Assembly: GCF_000715075.1 (NCBI RefSeq)
Contig: NC_134087.1
Location: forward strand, 158,335,436 to 158,399,435
Direction: 5' to 3'
DNA from: Nicotiana tabacum
Taxonomy: Eukaryota; Streptophyta; Magnoliopsida; Solanales; Solanaceae
DNA: 64,000 nucleotides
This document shows, one piece after another, positions 1 to 11,196 of the stretch. Below the pieces are notes generated by a model that was not told the origin of the DNA, did no database searches, and saw nothing but the letters and a program-made list of their open reading frames with translations. Position numbers and translations under genes: made by a program. The stretch's first letter is position 1. Each line of letters starts with the position of its first letter.

Positions 1-237
1 GATGATGATCGAGTGGTCAACTGTATACAAATTGTATCCGAGATAGAACCAGAAGAATATCTTGAAGAAGAGCATGAGTTCAATGACGATGATGAAAAAG
101 AATTTGAAGAAGACCCAAAAGAGGAACTGAAAGAGGAAGAAGATATGGGAGATGATTCTGCGATGACTACTAGTGGCTGGTTGATTTCCCCCTTTCCCAA
201 TCTTGTATCTTTTATCCTGTACCCTTCATTTCCCTAA
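1..237 (+). pseudogene. Acidic C-terminal ORF fragment, open at the window edge
   Basis: The frame is open from base 1 and stops at TAA 235-237. The encoded tail is dominated by Glu and Asp (about residues 10-50) and ends in a short hydrophobic segment with PFPNLVSFI. No domain is recognised. The true start lies upstream of the window, so length and identity cannot be judged. Its position beside a gag-like fragment suggests a transposable-element remnant, but it could be the 3' end of a host gene. Function unknown. Confidence 0.3.
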
Positions 238-609
238 GGGCATGCTGTAAGCCCATGTAATCTTGTGAATGTTGAAAATAATATTGTAATCCTTGTTCCC
301 GCCTATTACAATCCAAATATTATTAATGAAAAACCAAAGTTTGCTTTGGATTTAAATGTGTCAGATCTAATTATTTGTTAAATACTCGGACTTAGGCCCA
401 TCTCCAACAAAGAGAGGTCCCCCACACATTAAGAAATGCTCTTACTTGAGTACGTGAACCAACTGCTCTATGTGCTCATATTTGTGCAAACACTAAAACT
501 GACTTCTGCTCTTCTTTTCTTTTCTTTTATTGCATTACGTTATTATTATCCCCCAAAAGAAGAGGTTGGTTTGTGTTGACCAAAAAAACTGGCTGAACCA
601 CCATAAAAC
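238..609. other. No gene seen: AT-rich spacer
   Basis: AT-rich sequence with a pyrimidine stretch near 515-530 (TTCTTTTCTTTTCTTTTATT). It could hold the 3' UTR of the preceding ORF and the leader of the gag-like ORF that follows. No splice, RNA-gene or LTR boundary could be assigned. Confidence 0.4.
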
Positions 610-942
610 TTGAGATCGAAAGGGAAGATATCTGCGACAAATGACCAGACTGGACATGCTTTGGTAATAGCTGTTAGCCCCGGGAAATCAGGAGAAAAGA
701 ATCATAGTCGAAACGATGAACATGTTGCTAGGATGGCACAAGAGATAGAATCGTTAAAAGAGGAAGTACAACATATTCGGGAATTGGCGCATCTGGTAGT
801 GACGATACTTCCACAACCACCCCGCTTTCCTTCTCTAGAATCCATCCTCGGCCACTTTCCTTCAAATACCTGCCAAGCAAACAATACCCCAACTTCAGTC
901 ACTACAACTCAGATTATATCCAGTAACCCCTACAAACCCACT
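610..942 (+). pseudogene. gag: Ty3/Gypsy gag N-terminal fragment
   Basis: The ORF carries an Asn/Asp/Arg-rich stretch followed by EHVARMAQEIESLKEEV, a short helical segment typical of the N-terminus of Ty3/Gypsy gag polyproteins in Solanaceae, then a Pro/Ser-rich linker. The reading frame runs to 975, but from about 943 the DNA matches the interior of the A family (near 4665 and, reversed, near 45440). The gag piece therefore ends at a junction. The first codon is TTG, so the true start is not settled. No capsid core or zinc knuckle follows, so it is a truncated relic. The gag assignment rests on overall resemblance and is moderately sure. Confidence 0.45.
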
Positions 943-1719
943 AACTCGGATTGCGTGAGGAAGTTATCACAATGATGAATATGTGCTTGATAGATGATTT
1001 GAGGTGTTTTATGATTAGTGCTACACGAGCTTATAAAGAATTTAGCTGAATAACAGTGCAAGATCATGAAAGTTATAAAGAATGATTGATATGGTTATGG
1101 GATGATGTATATTATGGATTCGAGCTTGGAGGGGGGAGGGGGTTTCTAGCAATGATCAAATTTCATGGTCATGTATTATATTAGTTTTGGATTGAGGCAT
1201 ACTTGTGGATCATTTATAATTTGAAGGGGGCTGACTTCGAGGATGGCCCAAGCACGGGAATTGTTGGATGCATAACGTACTATAATTTATGGGCAAATGG
1301 AAATTTGGAAAAGATTCGGGGTTGATATTCACTATGGATGTAATTTTCAAGGAGGAGGGATTCACTCGGTTGCCTAAGGATGAGGCTGCTTCTTATGGTA
1401 TTTGTGTGCTATTGGAGCACAAGTCATTCAGCTCGTATTTTTTGAGCTTTGGGGATTAGAGCAGAGTGGATAACTCTCGAGAAGGTTCTAATGAGTTGAA
1501 GATTCATATGTGATATTTAAGGGTTCCCTAGATTTGTCTATGGATAAAATCCAAGATTTGCATTGGCTGGCGCCGAGACTTGCGATATTTCTATATCATT
1601 ATTAATTCTATATTTTAGTATTAGAGAGGTTAAAGAAACAACTTCAAATTCAAAGAAGGTCTCTTGAGAGCAGGCATCTCAGTTGCGGTACTATTGGGTG
1701 CTTAAGAGAGCTTTATTCC
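943..1719 (+). repeat. Fragment of A-family retrotransposon interior
   Basis: This stretch is a diverged copy of 4665-5440 and, in reverse, of about 44690-45440. Shared landmarks are the block around GATGAATATG, the block around GATAACTCTCGAGAAGGTTC (about 1470), and GCGGTACTATTGGG (1685). There is no coding potential. It is joined at about 1715-1735 straight to the end of an A-family LTR, so a deletion has removed the rest of the interior and the start of that LTR. Confidence 0.65.
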
Positions 1720-2240
1720 GTAATTGTCTTTCTGGAATATTTTCTCTGTATTAAACATATTTTTAAGCTGCAAAGGTTCTGCAAGTGAGTATATCTTGAC
1801 TTAAAAACCGCGTCACTACTTCTCTAAGGATAGTCAAGATACTTACTGAGTAAATGGGGTCGGTTGTATTCATACTACACTTCTGCACCTTGCGTGCAGA
1901 TTCTGGAGCTGAGTAGCTGTGAAGATGGAGCTTTGCATTGGAGATCTACCAGCATATATGATTCATGCTACCTTTTGTTCATGGTAGCTTAGAATTTCAT
2001 TTTTATTTATATAACTTTCAAATAGATGTTGTATTTATTCATTTCACCAGCTTTGTAAATCTAAATCATAGTAGCTCATGACTTGTTATACCAGTCTTGG
2101 GGCAGTTGTATTGAAATTTATTGCAGTTTTTCTTAAATATATTGTTGATCTCTCAATTTAGTAGTAACTCATATTGTTTGTCTTACCTAGCGGTTTGGGT
2201 TAGGAGCCATCACGACTTGGTGGGATTTTGGGTCCTGACA
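1720..2240 (+). repeat. 3' part of an A-family LTR (truncated 5' LTR of A1)
   Basis: Matches the last about 520 bp of the intact A1 LTR (15390-15910): TCTGGAATATTTTCTCTG, ACTTCTGCACCTTGCGTGCA, and the terminal block CCATCACGACT ... CTGACA. It ends at 2240 directly before a decayed primer-binding site, so it works as the 5' LTR of the element that runs on to 15910. About 2.8 kb of its 5' side is missing. Confidence 0.75.
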
Positions 2241-2243
2241 AGT

Positions 2244-2255
2244 TGGTATTGGAGA
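2244..2255 (+). other. Decayed primer-binding site (tRNA-iMet type)
   Basis: TGGTATTGGAGA stands three bases after the LTR end. It differs from the canonical iMet site TGGTATCAGAGC by a few transitions. The same site is intact in A2 (46251-46262, - strand) and in the Copia element (9147-9158). Confidence 0.7.
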
Positions 2256-2352
2256 TCTAAATTCATAGGTTATACGAGTCATAAGCAAGTGTCTAGTAGA
2301 GTCTTGTAGATTGGTATGATGACATCCATACCTATCTTCGAGAGGCTACATT

Positions 2353-4239
2353 TGTTACATCTTGCGTTTTCGTACGTTAAAAGTTTTATCTTCGGTTAAT
2401 TGACCTAGACATGGGGATGAAATCATCTTGACGTTAACATACTCACGCTATTTATAACGAGCGATAAATAAGTGTTATAAAGGATAAAGGGGTACACAGA
2501 TTAAACAAAACGAGTTTTGTTGAAAGTGGCCAATTTGAAATAAAATACGGGTCGAGCGATAATACCCAATAATTATGAACTAGTACCATGCAAGGTACCA
2601 TATGACCACGGTAGTACAATATATAAAGTATATATGAATTATTTTAAAAATAAATAAAATTTTAAGTAATTTGTGGTAATTTTTAAATTATGCGGGTAAT
2701 TGATTAATTACCTGGTAACAGGACATTACCCAGTTAACTAATAAGTGGATAAAAAATTAATAAATTAACCCCCAAGAATGTGACAAAAATCAACAAAATC
2801 AAGGCAATGACTATTAATGTCTACTATCCTAGGTGGCTATCTATAAGCCATCTGAATGATACAACTAAAAGAGTTGTCTAATTCATGCTTTGGGGGTAAG
2901 GGGTAGAACGTGAGATTAAATCCCAACACAACAAGGAAACTTTACCTTCTTAGTTTGAAAGGTTAGAAGCTAATGAAATCCTTACAAGTCTTCATTCCAA
3001 GCAACTTTCATACATAAAAACGTTGAAGTCAGAAGCTTTAGGTCCAAGAAAATTTCGTTCAAATTTAGAAGCAGAGCTTCATTCGTTCGTTTCAACATAT
3101 TTCACAAAAGCAGGAGCTTCACTTCGTTCAAATAATTCAAGAAACAGGTATGTTTAGGCCATCCCTTCTTTCTTTTGGCATGGTCCAAATTATATTGAAG
3201 AAACAAGCAAAGCACACAGTCTCCATAAATTACTCTATTCATAGAAATAGTAGGGGTTTCTACATTCTTGATTCCCCATAAAAAATATTATTATCTTCTG
3301 TTCATGGGTCTCAGAATAATACACAGTTAAAAAAGATTATCCGGAAGGGATATGGAGATCATTACATATTTTTCATGCATTTCACTCATTTATACATGTG
3401 ATTGACCCATGACCAAATGTCGTTATATACGTGTATATATGTAAATATATGTATATGGGATATGGGAAAAGGTTACGGCGTTATAAACGCACCACTACCT
3501 GATTAGCTGGTATATGTTGATGATGTTGCCCACAGTGGCCAAGATGATATGATGGGATGCCCTCGGTGGCTTGATGATATTATGTACACCCATACCTATT
3601 CATGGCACGACATTTATACGCACATGCATGATATTATAAACGTTTCAGAATTTACAAAGTTATTCAGATTTAAAGATGCGTTTCTGTATTCATGTTTCAT
3701 CTATGTCTTTTACGTACTAATTTTCATGGCTTACATACTCAGTACATTTTTCGTACTGATGCCCTATTTCACGGGGCCTGCGTTTCATGCCCGCAGGTGT
3801 AGGTAGGCAAACTGACAGTCCCCCTTCTTAGGATCCCTGATCAGCGAGAGTTGGCGTGCTCCATTTGATCCGGATCTACTTTTGATTTTGGTACAATGCA
3901 TTTGTGTATATATATGTATATGGGTATAATGTGGCTCAGTCCCATCTTTGTACAGTTATGTTTCTATTGGAGTTCTGTGGATAGTATGTCTAGTTGGGTT
4001 ATATGTGGCCTTGTCGGCTTTCAGTTTTGGATGTATAGTTGTCTATAGCAGCCTTGCCGGCTCGCCCACTGTGTTCTGCCTGTAAACATATATATTCCTT
4101 AAAGGCAGGTTTCCTTCATATATGCTATTTTCGTAATTCAGCAGATGTTATTCAGATTTATATCTTAGACGCATGCTTAGGGGTGTTTGACAAGTAGGAC
4201 TCACGCACTCGTCGCAGCCCATCAGTTTCGGTCGTGACA
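2353..4239 (+). mobile_element. Solo LTR of Ty3/Gypsy family C
   Basis: A 1887-bp segment starts TGTTACATC and ends GGTCGTGACA. It is flanked by ACATT (2348-2352) and ACAGT (4240-4244), a 5-bp target duplication with one mismatch. Removing it joins GAGGCTACA to GCATCTAGGAAACTTC, the order seen in the uninterrupted A2 leader (about 46190-46205, reversed). No PBS, interior or second LTR is present, so it is a solo LTR left by LTR-LTR recombination. It contains AT-rich TATATA runs near 3430 and 3906. The ORF at 3549-3806 inside it is not a gene. Confidence 0.75.
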
Positions 4240-7200
4240 ACAGTGCATCTAGGAAACTTCCCTTCTTTCTTTCCTTATCGTGTGACCTTGTTTCAGCTTG
4301 AAGCATTTATCTTTGATTTCTTCATATTCACTGATATGTGATGTTTCACACTCGATATCAGCTATGCACAAACGTCTTGTGATGTTGTGGATGAACTATG
4401 AGTAGCTATGGATGCTTTATCATCATCTCAATGTGTTATCCAATATTAGATGCAAATGCTTTAGTGGATCTTTTAGTTGTTCATTTGTAGGATGAAGTGA
4501 ATTATTATATTTGGTTGACGAGTACAGACATAAAAAGATTGATTGCATAGTGGTTGTGACTATAGTAGTAGAGGGATGTCCGTAAGAGGTTAAGAAGGTG
4601 GGTTATCTTCTGCGAGAATATTTGAGGTTGTTTGATTCGTACGAGGCTTCTATTCAGGAAAATGCATATACTACCATTTTGAAGGGCTTGAAGAAGTTTA
4701 CGCGACTGTCACAAGGATGAATATGCACTTGGCAGGGTGTTTGGAGTGCTTTAAGACTGGTGTTATAGGAGTTTATGAAGTATTCAGTTAATTAACAATG
4801 CGAGATCGGGGCAGTTTTAAAGGAAGGGTACTAGGGGTTACAAATGCTGTGTTCTATGGCTTTGAGCCAAATGGGGGAGTCTACTATCGACAATCGAATA
4901 TCATGGTCATGTGTTATATCAGTTTCTGGACTAAGGGACGCTTGTGGATTAGCTATAACTTGAAAAGGATGACTTTGAGGATGATTTTGAGAAAGAGGTT
5001 GGTTGGGTATGTGATGTACTACATCTTATGGGTATGTAGGGGTCTTGGGATGATTCAGGTTTGATACTCGTTGTGGATGTAGTGTACAAGAAAGAGGAAT
5101 CACTTGGCTGATGTTTTTGGATATTCATGTGCTGGTGGAGCGCGGTATGTTCGGTGCATATTGGCTGCACATTGGATATTGGAGTGAGGTGAGTGACTCT
5201 CGAGAAGTTTCTAATGAGTTCAAGATTTATATGTGGTTTTTAAGGATCTTCGGATTTGCGTATGGATAGGACTTGGGGCTTGCATTCGAGGTGCCGAAAC
5301 TTCTGGCATTTCTATATCATTATTGATTCTACTTTGCGGTACTAAAAAGGTGAAAGAAACAACTTCATATTCATTAAAGTGTTCTTCAGCGCATGTATTT
5401 TCATGTTGAGATACTATTGGTATTAGCAGTTCCCGTGACTTGATTGATTTTGAGGGATTTAGTTCTAATGATTTGATTATGTGGAAATGTGTTCCGAAGA
5501 GTTGCAATGATTTGGCCACGACTTGCAGTTGATGTACTCTATTAGCATGGCGAGTTCATTACGTTTTGTGATTTTGTTCTATGGGATTGAGTTAGTGGAA
5601 GGTTTTTTGTTGATAGGATGTCTATCCTACTAGTGATTCAGAGTTGAGAATTGGATCCTCATATTTCCATATGATAGCATAATGAAGGGGGTGCGCCGTG
5701 TGGAATTGAGATTTCACGGGCAAGGTTGCAGTTCAGTTTTGAAAGGAAGGTCATAAGTTCTAGACGGCATGGGACATTTCAGATGTTTAGAGGATATTAG
5801 TACTACCTTGTATCGCCTGAGTGAGGTGTACATGTTAGGAGAAGTATTGTGTTTTTGATTTACAGATGCTTGACTAGTGTTATGATAATCGCATATATGT
5901 TAACTATTGATGTTCAGGCTTTTGCTATGTAGCATAGAAAATTTATGAGAGTTTTTGTTTTTGAGATGATTGTGTATGAGTGATGTGTTAGTTATTAAGT
6001 GGTGGAGTTGGGATCAGATATGGAGATTCCTATATTCTTAAGGTTTAGATACTAAATGTTCTCAGAGGTAGACTATTCCTTGGTTGTGGACTGTGAAGAT
6101 ATGTTAAGAGTTAGACAACTGATGGTGTGTGTTATGGATAGGTTACTACAGACTTTCGGAAGGTTATTTAACTATTTTAGGATTATAAAAATTGATTTGT
6201 CCAATTGGAAGGCCTAATTAGAATGTGTATCTTACATCAGATCGGTTTGCTCACTCTTGCGCATCATTTGTTGTGGGTGTGTCAGTGGGCGGAATGGATG
6301 CTATTCATGACCTTATCTTTTTCATATGTTGCACTCTTATGCTGAGGTTGTTTGACTATTCACAGGCATGATGTGGTTTTATTCAGGCTTTGTAGCGAGA
6401 TTCGAACGAGATGGCTCTTGGGGGGTGTTGAGTTGCTTATTGCACCTTGGTTATAGTTTTCCCGTATGTGGTATGTGGTGCTATCTGTTCTTCATGGTTA
6501 TGGTCATGCACTTCGCGTGTTTGGTGTTAAAAAACATGTGTTTGTTGATTATGAGCATTACAGAGAGATGGGTATTTCATGTGGATCGATATCTTTATCA
6601 GGCTACATGCCACAATAGAGTTATGATAAGATATGATTCTTCGTGCTTGCTTCGTGTACCTTGCTTCTCCCTCGCGAGATGGGTTCACAGCATTGTGCTT
6701 TGTGGTGGTATTTGTTGAACTTGTTGGGTGGTTCTTTTATTTGGCTCTCCTTTCATCTTTGCTTATATTCAAGTTGTTGCTTGTTGGGTGCATGGATTGC
6801 ATCATAGTGACCAGGTGGTATTTGGTGTGCCTTGTTGGTCGAATAACTTGTGCTAGGGGAGATGAGATCATTGGACTTGGAATTTGTGCAATCGAACTTG
6901 GTTAAATCATGTTTGGATAAGAATGTCATTGATCATCTTAGAGTTTAACAGTGGTTCTGGTCGGTCAAGAGAACTCCACGACTTGTTGATCGAGTGAATG
7001 GTTATGAGTTTCTACATGTTTCTTATATCTTTATCAGTGTTGTGATGGTTTGGGAATAAGGTTTTATTTGATAGGAGGTATGTTACTGGCACCGGTTTTT
7101 ATAATGGGCAACTATTATGGTCAGAGATATTGCTACGGACGTATGAGCAATATGTTACATCGTGTGGTTATATCTTAGGAATATAGTTTATGATTTTCTA

Positions 7201-7450
7201 TGGCTTGTTGAGATTGATATAATATGTATATGCGAGAATTAGATCATATTAGGAATTTTGAATGTTGGAATTAGGGTCTAAGGCTGATATATTAAGGTTG
7301 AAGAAAGAATCTTCAGTTAGGTTGTATTGACGGGCTTATATAGGTTGAGATAAACGGGGATCACTCATGGGTATGTGTATGCCGAGTTTATACAGTGATT
7401 TGATGGCCTTGGACCAAGTCTTGGCACGTTCGAGGATGAATATATTTTTA
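4240..7450 (+). repeat. Non-coding interior of A1
   Basis: More than 3 kb without a supported gene. The 5' part (to about 5440) matches A2 at 44562-46200 in reverse. The 3' part (about 6400-7450) matches A2 at 32825-33855 in reverse, including GGCTCTTGGGG, CACCTTGGTTAT and a block just before the PPT. Short hydrophobic ORFs (for example 6368-6718) carry no recognisable domain, and their frames are not kept between copies. Conservation of non-coding sequence suggests packaging or cis signals, but common descent alone would also explain it. Confidence 0.6.
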
Positions 7451-7462
7451 AGTGGGGAAGAA
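7451..7462 (+). other. Polypurine tract of A1
   Basis: AGTGGGGAAGAA lies immediately before the LTR start TGTAACGACC. It is the expected plus-strand primer. The A2 and B elements have GTGGGGGAGAA and GATGGGGAGGA at the same place. Confidence 0.8.
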
Positions 7463-8154
7463 TGTAACGACCCAACTGGTCGTTTTGAGCATTGACATTT
7501 CGCTTGGTGGTTTGGATTCTTGAGTATCTTCATATGATGTATTACGACTTGCGTGTATGGTTGGTTTCGATATTCGAGAGGTTCGGGATTGTTTGGAAGA
7601 GATTTTTTCACTTTTGGAGGCTTAAAGGTGAAGAGTTGACCAAGGTTTGAATTTTGAGTAAATAATCTCAGATTTATAATTTGAGGGTTCCAATAGGTTC
7701 GTATGACGATTCTTGACTTGGGCATATGTTCATATTTTATTTCGAATGTTCCTAGAAGATTTTGGCTTTATTCGTTGAAAGTTGGCAATTTGAAGGTTTA
7801 GAAAGTTTATAAGTTTGATCGGGAGTTGACTTTGACGCTATTGGTGTCGGATTGTTGTTTCCGAAGTTGGAATAGGTTTTTTTTCTCATTTGGAACTTGT
7901 GTTCAAAGTTTTGTTGGATTCCAGATTGGTTAGGCTTGAATCAGACGCTTGGTTGCAAGTTGGAAGTTCTTGAATTTAAAAGTTTGATTTGATTGTCGAT
8001 TCTTGGTTTTAATGTTGATTGTGGTGTTTTGAGCCCTTGGTTAAGTTTGGATAATGTATTTAGACTTGTTGGTATGCTTGGATGGGGTCTCGAAGGGTTC
8101 GGGTGTGATCCGGGGTGGTTATGGACCATATTTGGCTGAGTTGCATTTGTTAAT

Positions 8155-8440
8155 TTCTGATGCTGGTCTGGTGAGCATCATGATCGCATGATTTCTGATT
8201 CCGTGATCACAAAGTGTGTTTTGGGTCCCTGGTGGCTTATGCATCGCGTTCGCATAAGTAGAAGCACATTCGCAGAGTGTTGTGGTTGTTGTTTCGTGCA
8301 ATAGGCATCATGTTCGTGGAGCTTGGGGGTTAGTTAGCCATCGCGTTCGCGCGTGTTAGGCCGCGTTCGCAAAGTAGGTTCTAAGGCAGCATATTTTGTG
8401 CATCGCGATCGCGAGGGTACAACCGCGATTGCGTAGGGCA
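8155..8440 (+). repeat. CpG-rich degenerate word cluster in LTR A
   Basis: An island of repeated words in otherwise AT-rich sequence: CATCGCGTTCGC (8242, 8340), CCGCGTTCGCAAAG (8361), CATCGCGATCGCGAG (8401) and CCGCGATTGCG (8422). The equivalent region of A2 (about 31980-32110) keeps similar but decayed words. Comparable clusters sit in the LTRs of B and E. Confidence 0.6.
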
Positions 8441-9007
8441 CTGTTGGGCAATGCATATAAGTTTTTATTTCGGACTTTGAGCTTATTTGATCATATTTTG
8501 AGATTGGGAGCTCAGATTGAGGTAATTTCTGAGGCAATTTTCACTACTTGTATTGGGGTAACTGTTCTTGACTCGTATTTGATTATTATTCATGATTCTA
8601 ACCTTGATTTTAGCATTTGATTGGTGAATCTAAGAGAGAGAAATTGTGGTTTTGACAAAACTTTTTGAAAATGTAAAATGGATATTTGAACCCCGATTTG
8701 GAGTTGGTTTTGGGTGAAACTTGTATATTGGACTCGTATTCGAATAGGTGTTCGAGATTTGTGGGTCTTGCCAAGTTCCCCAGTGTGGGCCCATGTTGAA
8801 TTTGAGTATTTGATTAAAGATTAGACCTTTATCGTTTGGGTTTGATTCCTATGGTATTATTTGATGTTATTAAGTTATTTTTGGCTAGATTCGAGCCATT
8901 CAGAGATCGATTTACAGGGAAGGCATTTTTAGAGTTTTGATTTAGCTCGTTTGAGGTAAGTGTCTTGCCTAGATTTGCTTGAGGGTATTTTTCATAATAA
9001 TTAATAT

Positions 9008-9146
9008 TGTTAGAGATAGCTATGTAATTGTCCCACATTGGAATAGGAGTAGTACCTCCTTTGTATAGAGTAGCTATAAATAGCATCTCTTGTATTGCAT
9101 CACATACAATATCAATATATCATATTTTCTCCCGTGACTTCTCACA
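9008..9146 (+). repeat. 5' LTR of the Copia element
   Basis: 139 bp, TGTTAGAGATAG to CTTCTCACA. It contains a TATA box, CTATAAATA, at 9074-9082. Transcription would start downstream of it, in the 3' half of this very short LTR. Confidence 0.93.
9074..9082 (+). promoter_or_regulatory. TATA box in the Copia 5' LTR
   Basis: CTATAAATA in the middle of the LTR. The same box is kept in the 3' LTR at about 14018-14026. It is the only clear core-promoter motif in the LTR. Confidence 0.7.
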
Positions 9147-9158
9147 TGGTATCAGAGC
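9147..9158 (+). other. Copia primer-binding site, tRNA-iMet
   Basis: TGGTATCAGAGC directly abuts the LTR end and matches the complement of the plant initiator tRNA 3' end without mismatch. Confidence 0.9.
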
Positions 9159-9775
9159 TATCGTGAGAGATTTATCGCTGTGCATAAATTCCAGCAATTC
9201 CGGGAAGTAAAATCAGTCACCGGAACCCTTTTTTTCCGGCGACTTTCAAAGTTGTTTTGCGTCTGCTTTGTCTCGGTCAGTGTTGTGGACAAAATCCAAT
9301 ACTACCACAAGAGTAGTCACTGTCCGGCGACCAAATCCCAGTGAAAATCTCCGGCGGTAATGTAGTTGTCCAAAGAAAATTTTTCGGCGAAGTTCTAACG
9401 TTGTGTGGGCCACCTTCCGGCCATTTTTTGGCGGCGACTCTTCAGGATAAATTGTTTCCCTTGCAATTCCGAGCCTACCCATCCAGGTTACACCAAATTC
9501 CGATCACTTTTTTATTTTTCCGGCGTGAATAGTGATTTCAAAAAGTTGACTTCCGGCCATTTTTTGAAAAAGTTCCTTCAGAACAGTTGGGTCTTCTGGT
9601 AATTCCGATCCTACCCCTACTGTTTTTATTTCATTCCGACCACTTTGAATATTTTCCGGCTGCAACAGTAACTTTCCAACTGCTACAGTAGTTTACTATT
9701 CTGGTTCAGTGTTCCTTACTCTATTTTCAGTGGATTACAGTTGATTATTTCTCTTATTTGGTAATAATTTACAAG
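9159..9775 (+). other. Copia leader, no gene
   Basis: About 620 bp between the PBS and the gag ATG. It is rich in TTCCGGC words; CTTCCGGCCATTTTTTG occurs twice (9414 and 9550) and related TTTTCCGGC copies lie at about 9517 and 9652. Several ORFs overlap here on both strands but none has Copia homology. The repeated CCGG words may be structural or packaging elements (inference). Confidence 0.6.
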
Positions 9776-10795
9776 ATGTCTTTGGGAATTGATGTTTTTG
9801 GGTCTAAAAGCATGAGTTCTGGAAACTCTAATGTTATGATTACCTCGGAACCTTTAATGGGAGGTTCAAACTACTTAGCTTGGGCTTCATCTGTCGAGTT
9901 GTGGTGTAAAGGTCAAGGTGTGCAAGATCATCTGATTAAACAGTCTAGCGAAGGAGATGAAAAGGCGATAGCGCTTTGGGCAAAAATTGATGCTCAATTA
10001 TGTAGCATCTTGTGGCGTTCTATTGATTCTAAGTTGATGCCTTTGTTTCGGCCATTCCAGACATGTTATTTGGTTTGGGCAAAGGCTCGTACGTTATACA
10101 CTAATGATATATCTCGCTTCTATGATGTGATATCACGGATGACAAACTTAAAGAAGCAAGAATTAGATATGTCTACTTACTTGGGTCAGGTACAGGCAGT
10201 CATGGAGGAATTTGAGACATTGATGCCAGTTTCTGCTAGTGTGTCAAAACAACAAGAGCAGCGACAAAAAATGTTTCTATTTCTTACACTCGCTGGACTT
10301 CCTCATGATCTTGATTCAGTACGAGACCAGCTTTTGGCTAGTCCGACTGTCCCTACAGTTGATGAATTATTCTCTCGATTACTTCGCCTTGCTGCAGCAC
10401 CAAGTCACCCAGTGATTTCATCACAGATACTTGATTCCTCTGTTCTTGCATCCCAGACAGTGGATGTTCGGGCATCTCAAGCTATGGAGAATAGACGAGG
10501 AGGCGGTCGTTTTGGGAGATCTAAACTCAAGTGTTCTTATTGTCACAAACTTGGACACACTCGCGAAATGTGTTATTCCTTAAATGGCCGTCCACCCAAA
10601 AATGCCTACGTTTCTCAGAGCGAGACTACAGGTAACCATGGCTTTTTTGTATCTAAAGAAGAATATAATGAGCTCCTTCAGTATCGAGCAAGTAAGCAAA
10701 CATCTCCACAAGTAGCCTCAGTTGCCCAGACTGACACTCATATTGCTGGTAATTCTTTTGCTTGTGTTTCCCAGTTTAGTACTCTTGGACCATGG
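9776..10795 (+). pseudogene. gag: Copia gag (capsid, nucleocapsid)
   Basis: The ATG at 9776 is chosen because MSLGIDVFGSK follows; an upstream TTG at 9758 is in frame but less likely. The N-terminal third carries the Copia gag signature around GGSNYLAWASSVELWCKGQG and LWAKIDAQLCSILW. A Gln/Lys-rich middle follows. A CCHC zinc knuckle (C-X2-C-X4-H-X4-C) lies at 10532-10573. The protein forms the virus-like particle and binds element RNA. Downstream the frame would enter the protease, but a deletion near 10795 shifts it into a short nonsense tail ending at 10867. Gag itself looks intact, so particles might still form if it were expressed. Confidence 0.9.
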
Positions 10796-11193
10796 GTCAT
10801 ATCTCTGGTAATAAATCACTTTTGTCGAATATTGTATATTCACAGTCTCTTCCTACTGTTACTTTAGCCAATGGATGTCAAACTAAGGCATAAGGAGTTG
10901 GACAAGCCAACCCATTGTCTTCTATCACCCTAGATTCCGTTCTTTATGTTCCTGGTTGTCCTTTTAGTCTTGCATCTGTTAGTCGTTTGACTCGTGCCCT
11001 CAATTGTGGTATATATTTTATTGATGATTCTTTTATTATGCAGGACCGTAGTACGGGACGGACAATTGGTATAGGTCGTGAATCAGAAGGTCTTTACTAC
11101 CTTAACTTGCTCAGTCCTTCCCCAACATGTCTAGTTACAGATCCTCCAGATCTAATCCACAGACGTTTAGGACATCCGAGTTTATCCAAACTT
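10796..11193 (+). pseudogene. pol: Copia protease remnant and integrase start, active site deleted
   Basis: After GPW the sequence resumes in another frame at HISGNKS, the part that normally follows the protease active site. The D-S-G-A triad region is therefore missing and the frame is shifted. A stop at 10891-10893 follows. The frame then runs through the conserved L-Y-V-P-G block and the GAG-pre-integrase motif H-R-R-L-G-H-P to a second stop at 11194-11196 (CTT TAA AAG). Without an aspartic protease the polyprotein cannot be cleaved, so this copy cannot mature its own particles. Confidence 0.85.
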
Positions 11194-11196
11194 TAA

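Noticed and set aside
3549..3806. 85-aa ORF in solo LTR C
   Set aside because: Inside an LTR, hydrophobic by composition, no homology recognised.
6368..6905. Hydrophobic ORFs that look like membrane proteins
   Set aside because: They lie in the non-coding A interior, overlap one another in different frames, and are not kept open in A2.
8170..8440. CpG island of a host gene promoter
   Set aside because: The CpG words are repeats inside LTR A and are present, decayed, in A2; no gene follows.
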